Shown: positions 31,454 through 43,615 of the stretch, one piece after another
How positions within the stretch are numbered: the stretch's first letter is position 1
Layout of the letters: each line of letters begins with the position of its first letter
Origin: Gautieria morchelliformis
Taxonomy: Eukaryota > Basidiomycota > Agaricomycetes > Gomphales > Gomphaceae
Direction of reading: 5' to 3'
Length of the DNA stretch: 64,000 nt
Assembly (NCBI GenBank): GCA_015179125.1
Contig: WHVA01000022.1
Span: 186,001-250,000, forward strand
Notes under the pieces: model-generated
What the model was told of the DNA's origin: nothing
Databases searched by the model: none
The model's input: only the letters and a program-made list of their open reading frames with translations
Made by a program: the position numbers and the translations under genes

Positions 31454-32150
31454 CTGAGTCACACAGAAATGGGGTAGTGAGTCAGAGAGAAAAAGGGTGG
31501 TGAGTCAGAGCATGTGTTGGCCAATCGCGGTTCATGATTAGGGAGTGAGTCATGCACTGAGTCATGCAGAAATGGGGTAGTGAGTCAGGCATGAGTCACC
31601 TTCTAAGAATAAGATACACCCTTATTATTAAAGAGGATTAGCTCAACACAGCCTTTCATTGGTAAGAGGCCTCTCAGCCAATGATACGCCAGAGTCCGAG
31701 CATGAGTCACGTGCCGAGCCAGGCTCTGAGTCATGCAGGAGTCATTTCCCAAGTCACAAGACTTTGGACCAATAATACTCCAGCTTGGCAGTGAGTCATG
31801 ACCCTAATTCTATTTTAGGAGTATAGTCATGGCACAGCACAGCCTAGCATAGCCTTGTTGCTATGGTAGCATAGGTTGGCTGAGTTTGTATTGCACAAAC
31901 TGTGTTGTGGAGGCTTGGGAATAAATTGCTATTTCCAGAGTGCTGAGTCCGAACCAGTAGGTTGGCCAGAGTTTGTGGGTGCGTAAGTGTCCACAGGCTC
32001 GAGTTCGGGCTCGCGCGCGCCGGAGTTTGAGATACATGTGGATTCATCACTCTGCTGCAACAGAATAGAAGTGTTTTAAGCCAAAGACTTCGTTAAAAAT
32101 GGCGAAAAAATGGTAGGAAATTAGAGGAAGTTTAAATAGTTCATCCTCAA
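31454..32150 (-). repeat. Family A-like LTR piece, reversed, rich in TGAGTCA
   Basis: Shares ordered blocks with 46500-47080 (the GTCATGGCACAGCACAGCCTAGCATAGCC region and the GAATAGAAGTGTTTTAAGCC end) but is diverged. It sits directly before the truncated family A copy A2. Confidence 0.5.
31455..31799. promoter_or_regulatory. Ten TGAGTCA motifs in 345 bp
   Basis: Exact TGAGTCA at about 31455, 31477, 31501, 31546, 31558, 31580, 31592, 31703, 31727 and 31792. TGAGTCA is the core bound by Gcn4/AP-1 class bZIP factors. Sparser copies occur in the related LTRs at 46480-46620 and 20235-20290. Confidence 0.75.
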
Positions 32151-33481
32151 TGATAGCAATACCTGTATGCTATATTCTAAGGTCACTATATCGAAAATAC
32201 ATGGAAGTTCTCCTATTTGACCGGCAAAGCAGGATCCCATACAACTTTTCCTCTTATATATCATTTTATGCCTGGATGGTTGCACCATTATTCGGGCTTC
32301 TAAAGAAAGGTTCTAACTGGGAGTGGGGCGGTACTCAACGCGAAGCCTTTGAGTTGGCTAAGTCTGCCTTAGTCAGTGCACCAGTCAAAGCTTACGCTAT
32401 CCCAGGACTCAGATACAGAGTGTACTCCGATGCCTGCGATGTTGGCATAGCTGCTATACTTCAGCAAATCCACCCTATCAAAATCCGAGATCTTAAGGGT
32501 ACCAGAGCATATGAGAAGCTAAAGTTCGCTTTCGACAATGGACAACCAGTTCCTCAACTGGTCATCTCAGTGTCAAAGGACGAACCTCTTCCCACTCCTG
32601 GTAACTGGGACCCGGACTTCGAAAGCACTATGGTTTTGGTAGAAAGAGTGATAGCCTACTGATCCAGGACCCTGAAACCAGCAGAACGTAATTATTCTCC
32701 CACCGAAAGAGAGGCACTAGCTCTTCAGGATGGTCTCATCAAGTTTCAACCCTATATTGAAGGGGAGAAAGTGGTTGCCATTACAGATCATGCTGCTCTC
32801 ATCTGGAGTCGTACATTTCAAAATGTCAATAGGAGACTTTTGACATGGGGCACAGTTTTTGCTGCTTACCCAGATTTGAAAATTGTGCACTGAGCAGGAC
32901 ATGTACACTCCAACGTAGACCCCATTTCTAGACTCAGAAGAAATGTCCCATTTCAAGATGGCCCCTCTTCTGATGACTCAGTTCCTATCATCCTGGACTC
33001 CGAGCAAGACTCTCTTTCAGAACTCTATTCTGAAATTTCTCCTGATTTCGAAGCCAGAACTTTACAGCTGATGGCTGACATTGAGGAAGAAGAATCAAGG
33101 GTCTTGCCTGAAACGTACTCCACCTTGGTGCAAATAGAATTCAATCTGGCTGATTCGATTCCATTGCCCATTGTAACGACTAGGAACTACAACCTGGTCT
33201 CCAGCATTTCTTCTGATGAAGTCCAGAAGATTGCAGATGGTTACTCCTATGACCCATTCTTCAGCAAAGTCCACACCGAACTAAGGCAAGAGTCTAATTG
33301 GATCAATCCAAAGCAACCCTTGTTCTTTGAAAGTGATAATGGTCTACTCTACTTTGAAGACTGGAATGGGAATAACCGACTTTGTATCCCTCAAAGCGAA
33401 CAGTCCAGGCTCCTTAGTGAAGTTCATGACGAAATAACTGAGGGAGCCCATGCAGGGTATCACCGAACATACAACAAACTA

Positions 33482-34116
33482 AGATAGCGGCAGTATAAAC
33501 CTCGCACCCTCTAAGCGCCCATCTAAGCCATCTCACCAGAATGCATTCCCAATTGTAGACACTTGAAATTTCAAAAAAGTAAGACCATAGGTTTGTTCAT
33601 AAGACACTATTCAACAACTCTATGGTGCTATTTTCTTGAAATCAAGCCTATAAAAATTTCTATCACATGTTTTTTCATTTTTTCATTTCAAAATTCATAA
33701 AACGAGATTCCCTGTCCAGGGAACACAAGTTCGATTTTCTGACCCAGCGATTTTCGCCACATTACATAAGCAAATAGCGGAGTTTTAATACTTTTTTGTG
33801 GGAGATGGACCCCAAACAAGCCGATTGGTAATCTGCAAGATCCCGAGTATCAAAGCCAAATCCACAAAAGTTTACCCATATGCGCCTGCACGGACACAGG
33901 TACACTCCCTTCTTTGACTCTGATTGAATGCACACATTGTGTGTCTGCTAGAATCATGGAGCAGCTTAGATCAGGCCTCAAAGTAATATACCATAGCTAC
34001 CAGGATGTTCTACCGAAATTTGAAACTTGCATCTCGTGTATTTTCGCCGCATAAACCCTAACCCTAAGATGACTAATGGGCGCTTAGAGGGTGCGCGGTT
34101 TATACTGCCGCTATCT
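33482..34116. mobile_element. MITE with long terminal inverted repeats and TA target duplication (635 bp)
   Basis: Ends AGATAGCGGCAGTATAAACC and its inverse, with about 41 bp nearly perfectly inverted (33482-33522 against 34076-34116, one mismatch seen). TA at 33480-33481 and 34117-34118. Removing it leaves one TA and a continuous integrase reading frame. Non-coding. It contains CCCTAACCCTAAG near 34062, two telomere-like units. TA targets suit Tc1/mariner-like elements, but the ends match no family I know. Confidence 0.9.
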
Positions 34117-34352
34117 TAGCTCCTACTTATTACTGGCCCAGAATGAGTAGGGATGTCAAGAAGTTTGTCACAAGCTGTGATATTTGCCAGAAGGCTAAAC
34201 CAAGAAAACATGCACCCCTTGGGTTGCTGCAACCACTGCCTATCCCAGAAAAACCCTTTGAAGTGGTATCAATGGATTTTATCACTGAACTACCTGAAAG
34301 CAAGGGCTACGACTCCATCCTAGTCATTGTAGACAAGCTCACCAAATTGTAG

Positions 34353-34842
34353 AGGACAGGAATTATAGGCAGTAGGTATGGACTTGTTGTTCAAAAGAAT
34401 AGACTAGAAATTAATTCACTCTCTCAGTGAATTTAGTTGTCACTATAAATATATTATACACTACCTAGAAATTAATTCACTACAGAGGATTTCTAGGTCA
34501 ATAAATCGAAAGAATGCTAGACTAATTTACTTGCCTCTCTCAGTGAATTTAGTTGTCACTGAGAGAGGGGGAAACTGTTTCACTGCGCATGTACTACTAC
34601 CTGGCCCTTTAGCGCCCAAGAGCTCGCGCGTCGAAGTCATTTCAGATTCCGCTGGGTGCAGCCGCTTGTGAAAGTAGGAATAACAAGATGAAATGGAGAG
34701 ATAGGGAGTGAGTGGAAAATTTCGAAAATAACCAGAGAAATGGATGCATGATACAAGAACAACATGAGAAGAAATTGAGAAAGCACACAACAAATTGGAT
34801 ATATTATGCTTGATTTTGGTGCAGGAGCATCAATGCACCCAA
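34353..34842. mobile_element. Unclassified insertion in integrase of copy A2
   Basis: Interrupts VIVDKLTK / YAIFIPTT. Contains TCTCTCAGTGAATTTAGTTG twice (about 34420 and 34533), TAGAAATTAATTCACT twice, and CAAATTG at both ends of most of the insert (34345 and 34787). Ends not resolved. Confidence 0.5.
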
Positions 34843-36166
34843 CACAAATATGCCATTTTTATCCCTACCACCTCACCTGTGGATGGAGTCCACACTGCTC
34901 AACTGTTCTTCGAGCACGTTGTATCTAAGTTTGGAATCCCTAGACAAATCATCTCCGACAGCGACTCCAGACCTTTTGGAATGAAGTTTGCAAGTGAGCA
35001 TTAGAAGAGCTATGTCCACAGCTTACCACCCTCAGACTGATGGACAAATGGAAATTATGAACCAGATTCTCGAAACGGCTCTTCAATCGTACGTCAATCC
35101 TAATCGGGATGATTGGTCAACTTTACTTCATCCCTTCAGCCTTGCATACAACAACACGCTACCTCCTTTGCCCCTTCCTTCCTTCTCTACGGATTCACTC
35201 CTTTAACTCCCAGCAATCTCTTGCATCCTCCTCAGGAATCCGTGCAATGACCCCAATTGGGTGTGATCAGCCCTTCTTTCCTAAACAGGAATGCATTGGC
35301 GACAGCTATCGATCACTCCATGTCTGAAAGTCGCGAGGCCTCAGACTTTATTGACGAATTTCAGACCTACAGAGACCAGGCTATTCAACCCATTCAGTTC
35401 TCCCAGGTTGCGCAGCAATGTACCTATAATCGAGGATGCATGATCGACGAGTTCGAAGTGGGCAACTCCGTTCTCATCAATCCTCACTCTCTCAGCTTGT
35501 TGAAGGCTGTAAGGGGACGTGGTAAGAAACTTCTTATGAAATATGATGGACCCTTCTAAATTTCACAAAAGTTAGGACCCTCGACTTACCGTCTGCGAAT
35601 GCCTGCTTCCTACGGACTCCACCCCATCCTCAACATTGCTCACCTTGAGCGCTATCACGTGTCCGAGGGCTCTCTTGGCAATCGGCCCAAGAAATGCCTC
35701 AATAGACTGGATTTTTCCGAAGTCCCTGAGTATGAGGTGGAGTCAATCACCCAGGAACGCTGGTGGAAATCACGAAATGGTCATCGAACCCAGGAACTTC
35801 TTGTCAGGTTCGCCGGCTACGATTCCTCCTTTGACGAATGGCTAACTCGACATCAACTTAAGAATGCACCCAACATTCTTAAGGCTTGGGACTTGCATCG
35901 CGAGTCCCATGCACTGTCTCAGTAAAGTCCCGTTCGATCTGCTTGGCACAGTCTCATGCCAAATTCCGCTCCTTTTCTCTCCTTACACCCTCGTTTCATT
36001 GCTATATCTCCTTACTCTAATTTCCAACTTTACATGCCTCAAACCTCTCGATATTCTCTCGATTGTTCTCGAAGAAACACCAAAAAACAGCCAGTGCATC
36101 AATATAACCTCTCAGACTCATGTTCGCTCACCTCCCCATCCGGATCTCTCTCACATTCCTACTTCC

Positions 36167-36470
36167 ATGTCTTCTTTCCGTGAAATCTCTTCTAGCAACT
36201 TCTCTCTCCGTCGCATCGATGGTAAACTTATCCAGGGCCCCGTCAATGCTCCTAAATTTGAATTCCAGTTCACTTCCAACTTCGATTTCTATCGTCCTTG
36301 CTCCATCGACTTCATCTGGCTCAATGCTCCCATTAACCTCCATGCAATGCTCCGCTCTGACCTCACGAGTTGTTATTGGGAGACTCTGAAGATGAAGTGC
36401 TGTTACATACTGGCGGCTGCTCACGAGTGGAAGGGGGATTTCGACAAGGGCCCTTTGCCTCAGTACATCC
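36167..36470 (+). pseudogene. Family A accessory ORF 1, diverged copy, truncated
   Basis: About 100 codons: MSSFREISSSNFSLRRIDGK, FEFQFTSNFDFYRP, ETLKMKCCYILAAA and EWKGDFDKGPLP. It aligns over its whole length with ORF 1 at 12727 and 48829 while differing at more than half of the positions. It lies about 240 nt after the chromodomain stop of copy A2. Cut by a family D LTR at 36471. It is the main evidence that the ORF is a lineage feature. Confidence 0.7.
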
Positions 36471-37378
36471 TGTCATGACTGTCATGACCTGTCTATTTCT
36501 CTTACCCCACTGCCTCTATGTTCCCCCTCATCACTCCCTAGCACCCTCGCCAGAGTTCGCCTCACCCTTTGACCACTCGTCCTCTACATCCGCTCTATTC
36601 GCTGTTCACCCCATTCTCCGAACCACTATTTGCTGCTCGCACATTTCGCCAACAGGCATGCCATCAAATACGATTGATACCATTTACCTGGCGTGATGGT
36701 TCATCACTAACCCCATCATCTTCTTAATCCAACCCCTTTGCCCTTTGGGTTTTCGTATGGCCAAAGTATGTTCGCGGGGTGTTCCTTCCATCGGTCGTGT
36801 GGGATCAACCCGGTGGATGAAGAGTCCGTGCAGGGTGGCATGTATGCGGGTCCCAAGACATGGTTTCGTACATAAGTGCCTTCGCCACCTTTACTCTCCG
36901 TCATTTTCATGTTCTCACTCTTCCCTCACTCTATTGTATGTTTATTCCATCTCCTTAGTATCATGACTGCGCACCCCTATCCAACCCTGACTCGTGACGG
37001 CCTCTTTCCTATTCACTGATACCTTACGAGCATTCGATATAAGTAGTTTACATTCGCATGTATATTCTCCAGTTCAATTATCATATGTCGTCCATCTTGT
37101 GCAAACTTGACCTCACTGTGATCATCGTCTTGAGCCTTCTCCTGGAGATTTCCATCTTCGACTAGCAGAGGACTTAGGCATCACTGGTGAGTTCTCATAC
37201 TTCATCTTCGTTACCTTAGCCTTCGAACCATTTTCTGTGCTGCTGGCGAAGGGCTCCGAAGGAGTACCTTCGCCGGCGAAGGGATTGTCGAAACTTAGAC
37301 AGCCCTTCCGTGAGACCTTGCACCTTACATTGTCAAGTGTCACGGGCTATTTCGCTATGACTGTAGATAGGGTGAGCC
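36471..37378 (+). mobile_element. Family D LTR, 3'-truncated
   Basis: Starts TGTCATGACTGTCATGACC (terminal 9-mer doubled, starts at 36471 and 36480) and follows the family D LTR to GATAGGGTGAGCC, then breaks off. Confidence 0.8.
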
Positions 37379-37462
37379 TATGAAGCCTTCCGCATCTTCA
37401 CGCAAGGTGACACAGAGTATTTCAATGTCTTGTAAGCACCATATAGAATCATCAGACCATTC

Positions 37463-37870
37463 TGTCATGACCCGTCTATTTTGTATACCCAGTAACCTTG
37501 ACACCCCACTTTTACATTCCCCCTGTTCGCGCCTCGCCGAATGTGGCGAACGTGGATTCCCTTTCACATCATTCGCATGTAGCAGTGCTACCTGTACTTG
37601 ATAAACGCCTTCTCCCCAACTCAATTGTCCATGGCGGATCCCCTCACCTCCCAGGCTCAAACCCGTCGGATGCTCCTCTGATCGAATGGCGCAACTCATT
37701 TATTTCCTGTACCCAGTTAGTCCTATTATCCATTTTCCCAGTCCTCCTCTATGTTCACATGGCTTCGCCCTCCCCTTGGGCCATGGCTCTTCGATGATCA
37801 TTCTATTTCGCCCTTCACCGCATTTCACCGAACAACCATTCTCTGCTTGCATCATTCGCCAGCAGGCACG
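37463..37870 (+). mobile_element. Family D LTR U3 fragment
   Basis: Starts TGTCATGACCCG. A second module is recognisable near 37686 (AACTCATTTATTTCCTGTACCCAG), about 223 bp on. Breaks into family A gag leader at about 37871. Confidence 0.7.
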
Positions 37871-39553
37871 CTTTTACTGGGATATTTTAGGAAAAGGCAA
37901 AGGAACATACAGGCTCGCTTCCAAAGATAATATATCTTCGCCGGCTTTTCCTTCCGTCCCTAGCAATCCTAATGACATGGATATGTTCTGCGATAGGTAT
38001 CATGCAGCTCATGAAGCATATTCAAGAAAGTGCCTAGCCGATCAACTGTTTGATGGAGCTAAAACACATTCAGCTGTTGCTGAAAGCTCTATTACAAGAG
38101 AGTCTCCTCCGCACATGATTATGCCTACAAACCCTACTCGAGAGCAGATGAGAATACCTAGAACTTCCCAAACTACTATTCCAAGAGTGGGATTTAGTAC
38201 GGATAGTCCAGTAGACCATCAGCAGATCAAATGCAGATAGTCAGTAGCCTACAACAGAGGCCCTCGTCTTTCTTCGGTCATCACTTCACCTTACCATCAT
38301 AATCCAACCAAGCTTTCGAATTCTGAAGGTTTAGAAGAGATGTTTAATCCCTCTAAGCACACTAGAAGACAAACCATCTTCAGTGTACCAGAGACACCAA
38401 CTCCTATGGTTCCCACTCATTCCTATCCAGTTTCTAAGCTCGAAACAATTCTTAGAGGCAAGAAACCTCCTGATGATGACAATAGTTCATCTGACTCGGA
38501 CACTTCAGAATCACCTAAAGTACCTCGGCAAATGGCTAGACCTTCAGACAACAATGATGGCCAGCCTTCAGGTAATGCAGGTGGAGGTCCACCAGGAGAT
38601 GTCAGGGATGACAGTGACAATGGAGGCGGTAGGAAGCCTAGTCCAGGCAGGAGGGATGGCTTTAGAAAAAGACTAGTTGATCATGACACCAGTCACAGAC
38701 AAAGCAAGACTGAAGCGTACTTTGATAATAAACTGCATCTGGAAATCATTCCAGAATGGGATGGTAATCCAGATACTTTAGCACAGTGGATTTTGAAAGT
38801 AAACCACCTTGCCAACAGATCTGACTTGGTTTTTCAACAATTGGGAGATATCATTCCATTACATTTGCGTAGAGGAGCTGAAAATGGTTTTTCTCACTTC
38901 CTTTATCCTATCGTCAGGAAGCTTCCAGAAATTGGGAAACATATTACATGAACCGTGCATGGTTAGACAGGCAGAAACCAAGAGCAAACTGCACTTCTTT
39001 CAGGGAATCTGGCTATTCGTCTGAGACTCCAAGTGAGTATTATGTATGGAAAGCAGAATTGCTGAGGCTTGTTAGCAAGCTCTCGGACTCTGAACTTATC
39101 ATGGAAGTAATGAACAGTGCACCTGCATTCTGGCATACAGTAATAGATGCTCAGAGATGTGATACAGCTGTCGAATTCCAATCAGCTATCAAGTATCATG
39201 AGGAATCACTTTCAAGTGCTCCATTCTCAACTGGAGAAGGGGTTGAGCACCGTTTGAAGAATTTAGAATCTGCACTTCAAACTAGAAGCTCACGGATGGA
39301 TCCAATTGGACATTCAAACAGACCTTACCGTGATGCCAGGTCACGTTTGGTTGGATGGTCACCAGAAATTGACCCCCCTAAATTCCCTCGTGATGACTCT
39401 AATGTCTCTCAAAGATCTACACCTGAACAGAAAGGTGCTAGAGGTTGTAGACATTGTGGTAGCAGAAAGCATTGGGACAATGAGTGCAAACAGTCCAAGA
39501 CAGGAACTCGTAGAGCTCATTCTAATTATGTAGCCCTAACTCCTGAAGGGATG

Positions 39554-41081
39554 TGTCAAGATTGGAGTTTGGGCGTTAATATCGCATGTTAGTGGCAAAT
39601 GCCCGAATAGCGTGTGCGATCTAGCGAATCGCCCAGCGAACAGTACCGAAGAGGTAAGGGTTAAAAGGTAAGAGGGTTACTCGAAAGGAATTCGCCCTGA
39701 TCTACAGTCATAGCGAAATAGCCCGTGGCACTTGACGATGTAACGTGCAAGGTGTCACGGAAGGGTTTAAGTAGCGACAATCCCTTCACCGGCGAAGGTG
39801 CTCCTTCAGAGCCCTTTTCCGACAGCACAGAAAATAACTCGAAGTCTAAGGTAATGAAGATGAAGTATGAGAACTCACCAGTGAGGCCTAAGTCCTCTTC
39901 TGGTCGAAGATAGAAATCTACAGGAGAAGGCTCAAGATGATAGTCACAGCGAGATCAAGTTTGCACAAGATGGACGTATGATAATTAAACTGGAGAATAT
40001 ACATGCGAATGTAGACTACTTATACCGAATGCTCATATGGTGCTAGCGAATAGGAACGAGGCCGTCTGGAGTCAGGGTTGGATAGGGGTGTGCGGTCAGG
40101 ATACATAATAGATGAAATAGACATACAATAGAATGGAAGAGGGGTGCGAACATGAAACAACGGAGAGGAAAGAGGGCGAAGGCCCCTATGTACGAAAACA
40201 CGCCTTGGGACCTGCATATACACCACCCTGCACGGACTCTTCATCTGCTGGGTTGGTCCCACATGACCTACGGGTAGGATGCCCCGCGAATGCATTCTGG
40301 ACATAGGAACACCCAAAGGGGGTTGAGTTGAGAAGATGATGTGACCAGTGATGAACCATCAACCCGGGTAAAGGATGTCGATCATGTTTGATGGTGTGCC
40401 TGCTGGCGAATGATGCGAGTAGCGAATGGTCATATGGCAAATGTGGCGACTAGCGAATGGAGTGAGGAGTGAATGGAGCGAAGACACGTGAACATGGAAG
40501 AGTGGTGAAAGGGACAACAGGGATAGCTGGGTGCAAGAAATAAATGAGTCATGACAGCCTGCACGTCCTTGCAATTCATGATAGGACCAGTGATGAACCA
40601 ACAATCCAGGTAGAGGATGTCGATCGTGTTCGATGGCATGGCTACTGGCAAATGATGCAAGTAGCGAATGGCCAGTTGGCGAATGTGGCGAATAGTGAAT
40701 GGGGCAAGGAGCGAATGGAGCAAAGCCGAGCGAACATGGAAAAGTGGTGAAAGGGAAAACAGGGATAGCTTGATACAAGAAATGAATGTGTCATGACAAC
40801 TGTGTAGTGAAAACTTCAGCGAAGCTAATTCGTCCTGCGCTGCAGTGGTGCGAGTCCCATTGAGTCCAACCTGCATGGAGGCTGCAACTGACACTATCCA
40901 AATGCATCCTGAGCATGTGGGTCTGGCGTGCTGGCAGGAATGATGCGAATAGTGAAAGCGAAAGCAGTATGGCAATGAATATTTTGGCAAGATATTCGCT
41001 GGTTCAGGAAGTCGTTCGCTGGTTCAGGAAGTCATTCGCCTTGTGCGGAGGGATGATTCGCAGAATAAACGAATCATGACA
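39554..41081 (-). mobile_element. Solo LTR, family D, three U3 modules (1528 bp)
   Basis: TGTCAAG...CATGACA with GGATG on both sides (39549-39553, 41082-41086). On the minus strand TGTCATGA-type module starts stand at 41081, 40798 and 40556 (spacing 283 and 242 bp), accounting for the length. Confidence 0.93.
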
Positions 41082-41402
41082 GGATGGAAGCTCAGCAAGC
41101 CTATGATTCCCTGTATTACGATATGGACAGTGAGACTGAAGAAGACAACTTGGACAAAGCTCGTACCAATTTTATGACAGCCTCTACTGAAGCTAGTAAT
41201 ACAACTGATCAAGAAAATCCTGAGGATTCTGAATCTGATCGACCTGATGCTGCACACTGCAACATAGTTCGATCTAACATGAGTCTCTTAAAGGGTATAT
41301 CTTGTCAGGGGGGATCAAATCACATAGAGGAAACCACATTACCTGCTATTTCGTCTAGGAGTATGACAACTGACTCAAAAGTCACTCCCAAAGGCAGGAA
41401 AG

Positions 41403-42016
41403 TGCTAATAGCCTTGCCGGCAGGGTTGCATACGCAGTGTGAGATTGTGAGGTTCGTGGAGAAGCATAAAGAGAATGGAGATGGGAAAACAACTATGGCT
41501 GTATGCGTGAACACCACATGCAGTGACAGCAACACTAAACACCGACTGATATATCACCTATCCAGTCATAAGCCTCATGGGCTAGAACAAGAGCACAAAG
41601 ATGGAGATTTACTGCCTAAAGTTTCTATCATACATTGCTAGCTATTTAAGTGTTTGGAACGAGCCCGTACTAAACTAGATATAATAGGGGTTTATGGAAC
41701 AACGAGTGCCGCCGGTGCACGATGCATGCACCGGTGCCAAGGCTGTACCTTATCATATGGAGTTTAATATATGTGTCAGGAACGATGGAGCGCCTTCCGC
41801 GCTCCATCTCGGATCTATCCCTCGGTCGGCCCTGGAACCGGGCTCAGGGTCGAAGTTGCCAGTTAGATATACACGTGAGTGGTAGCGCGCGTGCGTATAA
41901 AACACTGTGCCGGCAGTAAGTATGTGCACATCCATGTCCTAGGATGTGCCGGGAAGTTGGTATGGCTTTGTAAGTGATGTATATGAATGTATAGCTCGAT
42001 TTTCCTATTCATAACA
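41403..42016. mobile_element. Solo LTR of another family (614 bp)
   Basis: TGCTAATAGCC...ATTCATAACA with GAAAG on both sides (41398-41402, 42017-42021). Not obviously related to families A-F. Contains palindrome-like pairs such as GGTGCACGATGCATGCACC and GGAGCGCCTTCCGCGCTCC. Confidence 0.88.
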
Positions 42017-42944
42017 GAAAGAACGTCGCAGGCTCATGTGTGAAGCTAAACATGTTTCTACTTTCCTCAGAGGATCCAAACTGACTAGTTGGGCTCCTAA
42101 CTCTTTACTGAAATTGAAACGGTACATGTCCAGGCCAGCAGGATGTGCATTCTTGGAATCAAATGCTACGACTACTAAAGTGTGGCTCAATGAATATGAG
42201 AAGAACCAGCAGACACTAGTTGCAGATTCAGGCTCAGACATTACATTTATATCCCAGAAGGCTTTGTCCTCAATGACCAATCCTCCAAAAGTTAAAACAG
42301 GCCAAAAAGTCAACCTTATTCAGGTTACTGGTACTTCCAAAATATCAGGCTTTGTCACCTTACCAATATTCTTTGACACTGATTCTGGTCCTGTCCAGAT
42401 TGAGGTTGAGACTTATGTTGTAAACAGTATGACTACACCAGTAATCCTCGGGAATGACTTTGCGGATCGATATTCAATCTCAACCATGAGAGATGGAACA
42501 GAAACCTACCTTACATTTGGAACTTCTGGTCATCGCACCATCATCCAGAATTCAGTTGGAACATCTTTGCAAGATGAAAATGGGCACACATTTAAAATTA
42601 GAACTTTACCTAATTTTCCATCCTTATTAGCTAAGTTCAAAGCTCATCGACGTCTTAAGAAAACCAAGAAACAGATTAGAGCTCGGATTGCCGACTCAAA
42701 CGTATGTGCACTAGAATCTGTTACGATCCCACCTGAAAGTGCTGCTGCAGTTCCAGTAGCTGTCTACTTTCCTGGCAACTCCAATGAAGTATGTGTAGAA
42801 AAGGTTTTACACTCCAACAGAGGTGTAGAAGATTTCTATGGAATCTCAGACGCAATTGTTTCCAGGCAACAGCCTCAGTTGCATGTGAATAACTTCTCTA
42901 AGAGCTCAGTTACCATTCATCATGAAAAGATTAAGAGTGTCTAA

Positions 42945-43615
42945 GTGTTGTATCGAAAGATAATATGATTCAAACTTCTATGTGAAGTTGAATCGAGTGT
43001 GCAGTCGCTCCGATGGGAGTAGATCGCACAGAGTGTATGAGCAGTGAGGCAGATATAATGCAGAAGAATGGATCTCAAGGTGAGTAACTATGTGTGGAAA
43101 AACGATGAGTTCGATTGACTGACGAATATGATATACAGCGCAGCTATTTATCTACCATGTAGGATGCGCTATGATATAAGAGGAATGGGAGTGGGGATGA
43201 GCATGTGTGTGCGGCTCAGGGGTCGGTGCGCCGGAAGCTGCGGTTACGTGGTTTGGAAGGAATGTGGTTCTAACTAAGGGCATCAGATGTACGTTGATTG
43301 GGAATATGGAATGATTGTAACTAAGATATCAGAATTAGAGTGTGTCTATTCGAAGGGAGGTGTTGGATGAAAGAAGTAAGGAGGGAATGATGTACGTGAT
43401 GGACTAAGCATCGAGCTGTTCCATGGATCGATGCATCTCGGGTTCGGGGTTCAGGGTGGATCCGCAGATCACTGGGTCGGCTATGTGTTCGTGAGTCGAT
43501 GGGACGTTGTGGTAGATCATGTGGGCATATGTGCGTTCGAGGGGGAAGGGCTGCTGATCAGTGGCACGTATGTGTTGTGGGCAGGAGGGATTAGATAGGT
43601 TGAGGAGAAGTATGA
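42945..43615. mobile_element. Unclassified 0.67-kb insertion between protease and RT of copy A3
   Basis: Separates the protease frame from MMFLEWDRIVTHQGQLLG. Starts near TGTTGTATCG; on the minus strand it has a TATA-like GATAAATAG near 43150. No TG..CA ends with matching flanks could be fixed. Confidence 0.5.

Larger units (their letters stand above)
32255..35925 (+). pseudogene. Family A pol remnant (copy A2): RNase H, integrase, chromodomain
   Basis: Opens inside the RT connection (YISFYAWMVAPLFGLLKK). RNase H follows (YSDACDVGIAAILQQ; AERNYSPTEREALAL) with stops at 32660-32662 (TGG to TGA) and 32891-32893 (likely CGA to TGA). The integrase zinc region (HAGYHRTYNKL...CDICQKAKPRK) is split by the MITE. 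The core ([32 protein letters not shown]) is split again by a 0.5-kb insert. A stop at about 35558 precedes RLRMPASYGLHP and the chromodomain (EVPEYEVESITQERWW..FAGYDSSFDEWLTRHQL). Truncated on the left by an LTR piece. Confidence 0.88.
37977..42944 (+). pseudogene. Family A gag and protease (copy A3), split by two solo LTRs
   Basis: The gag start MDMFCDRYHAAHEAY is at 37977. A stop at about 38238 and a frame slip near 38940 break it. The capsid-like region resembles copy A1 (YYVWKAELLRLVSKL), and the zinc knuckle CRHCGSRKHWDNEC is complete at about 39450. Solo LTRs at 39554-41081 and 41403-42016 interrupt it. The frame resumes as KERRRLMCEAKHVSTF and passes into a full-length protease domain (VADSGSDITFIS, PVILGNDFADRYSIS), ending in a domain with HVNNFSKSSVTIHHEK at 42944. 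Confidence 0.87.

Noticed and set aside
34050-34075. Telomere or internal telomeric repeat
   Set aside because: Only two CCCTAA units inside a MITE; not a telomere array.
42945-43615. A seventh solo LTR
   Set aside because: It is clearly an insertion, but no TG..CA ends with a matching 5-bp duplication could be found.
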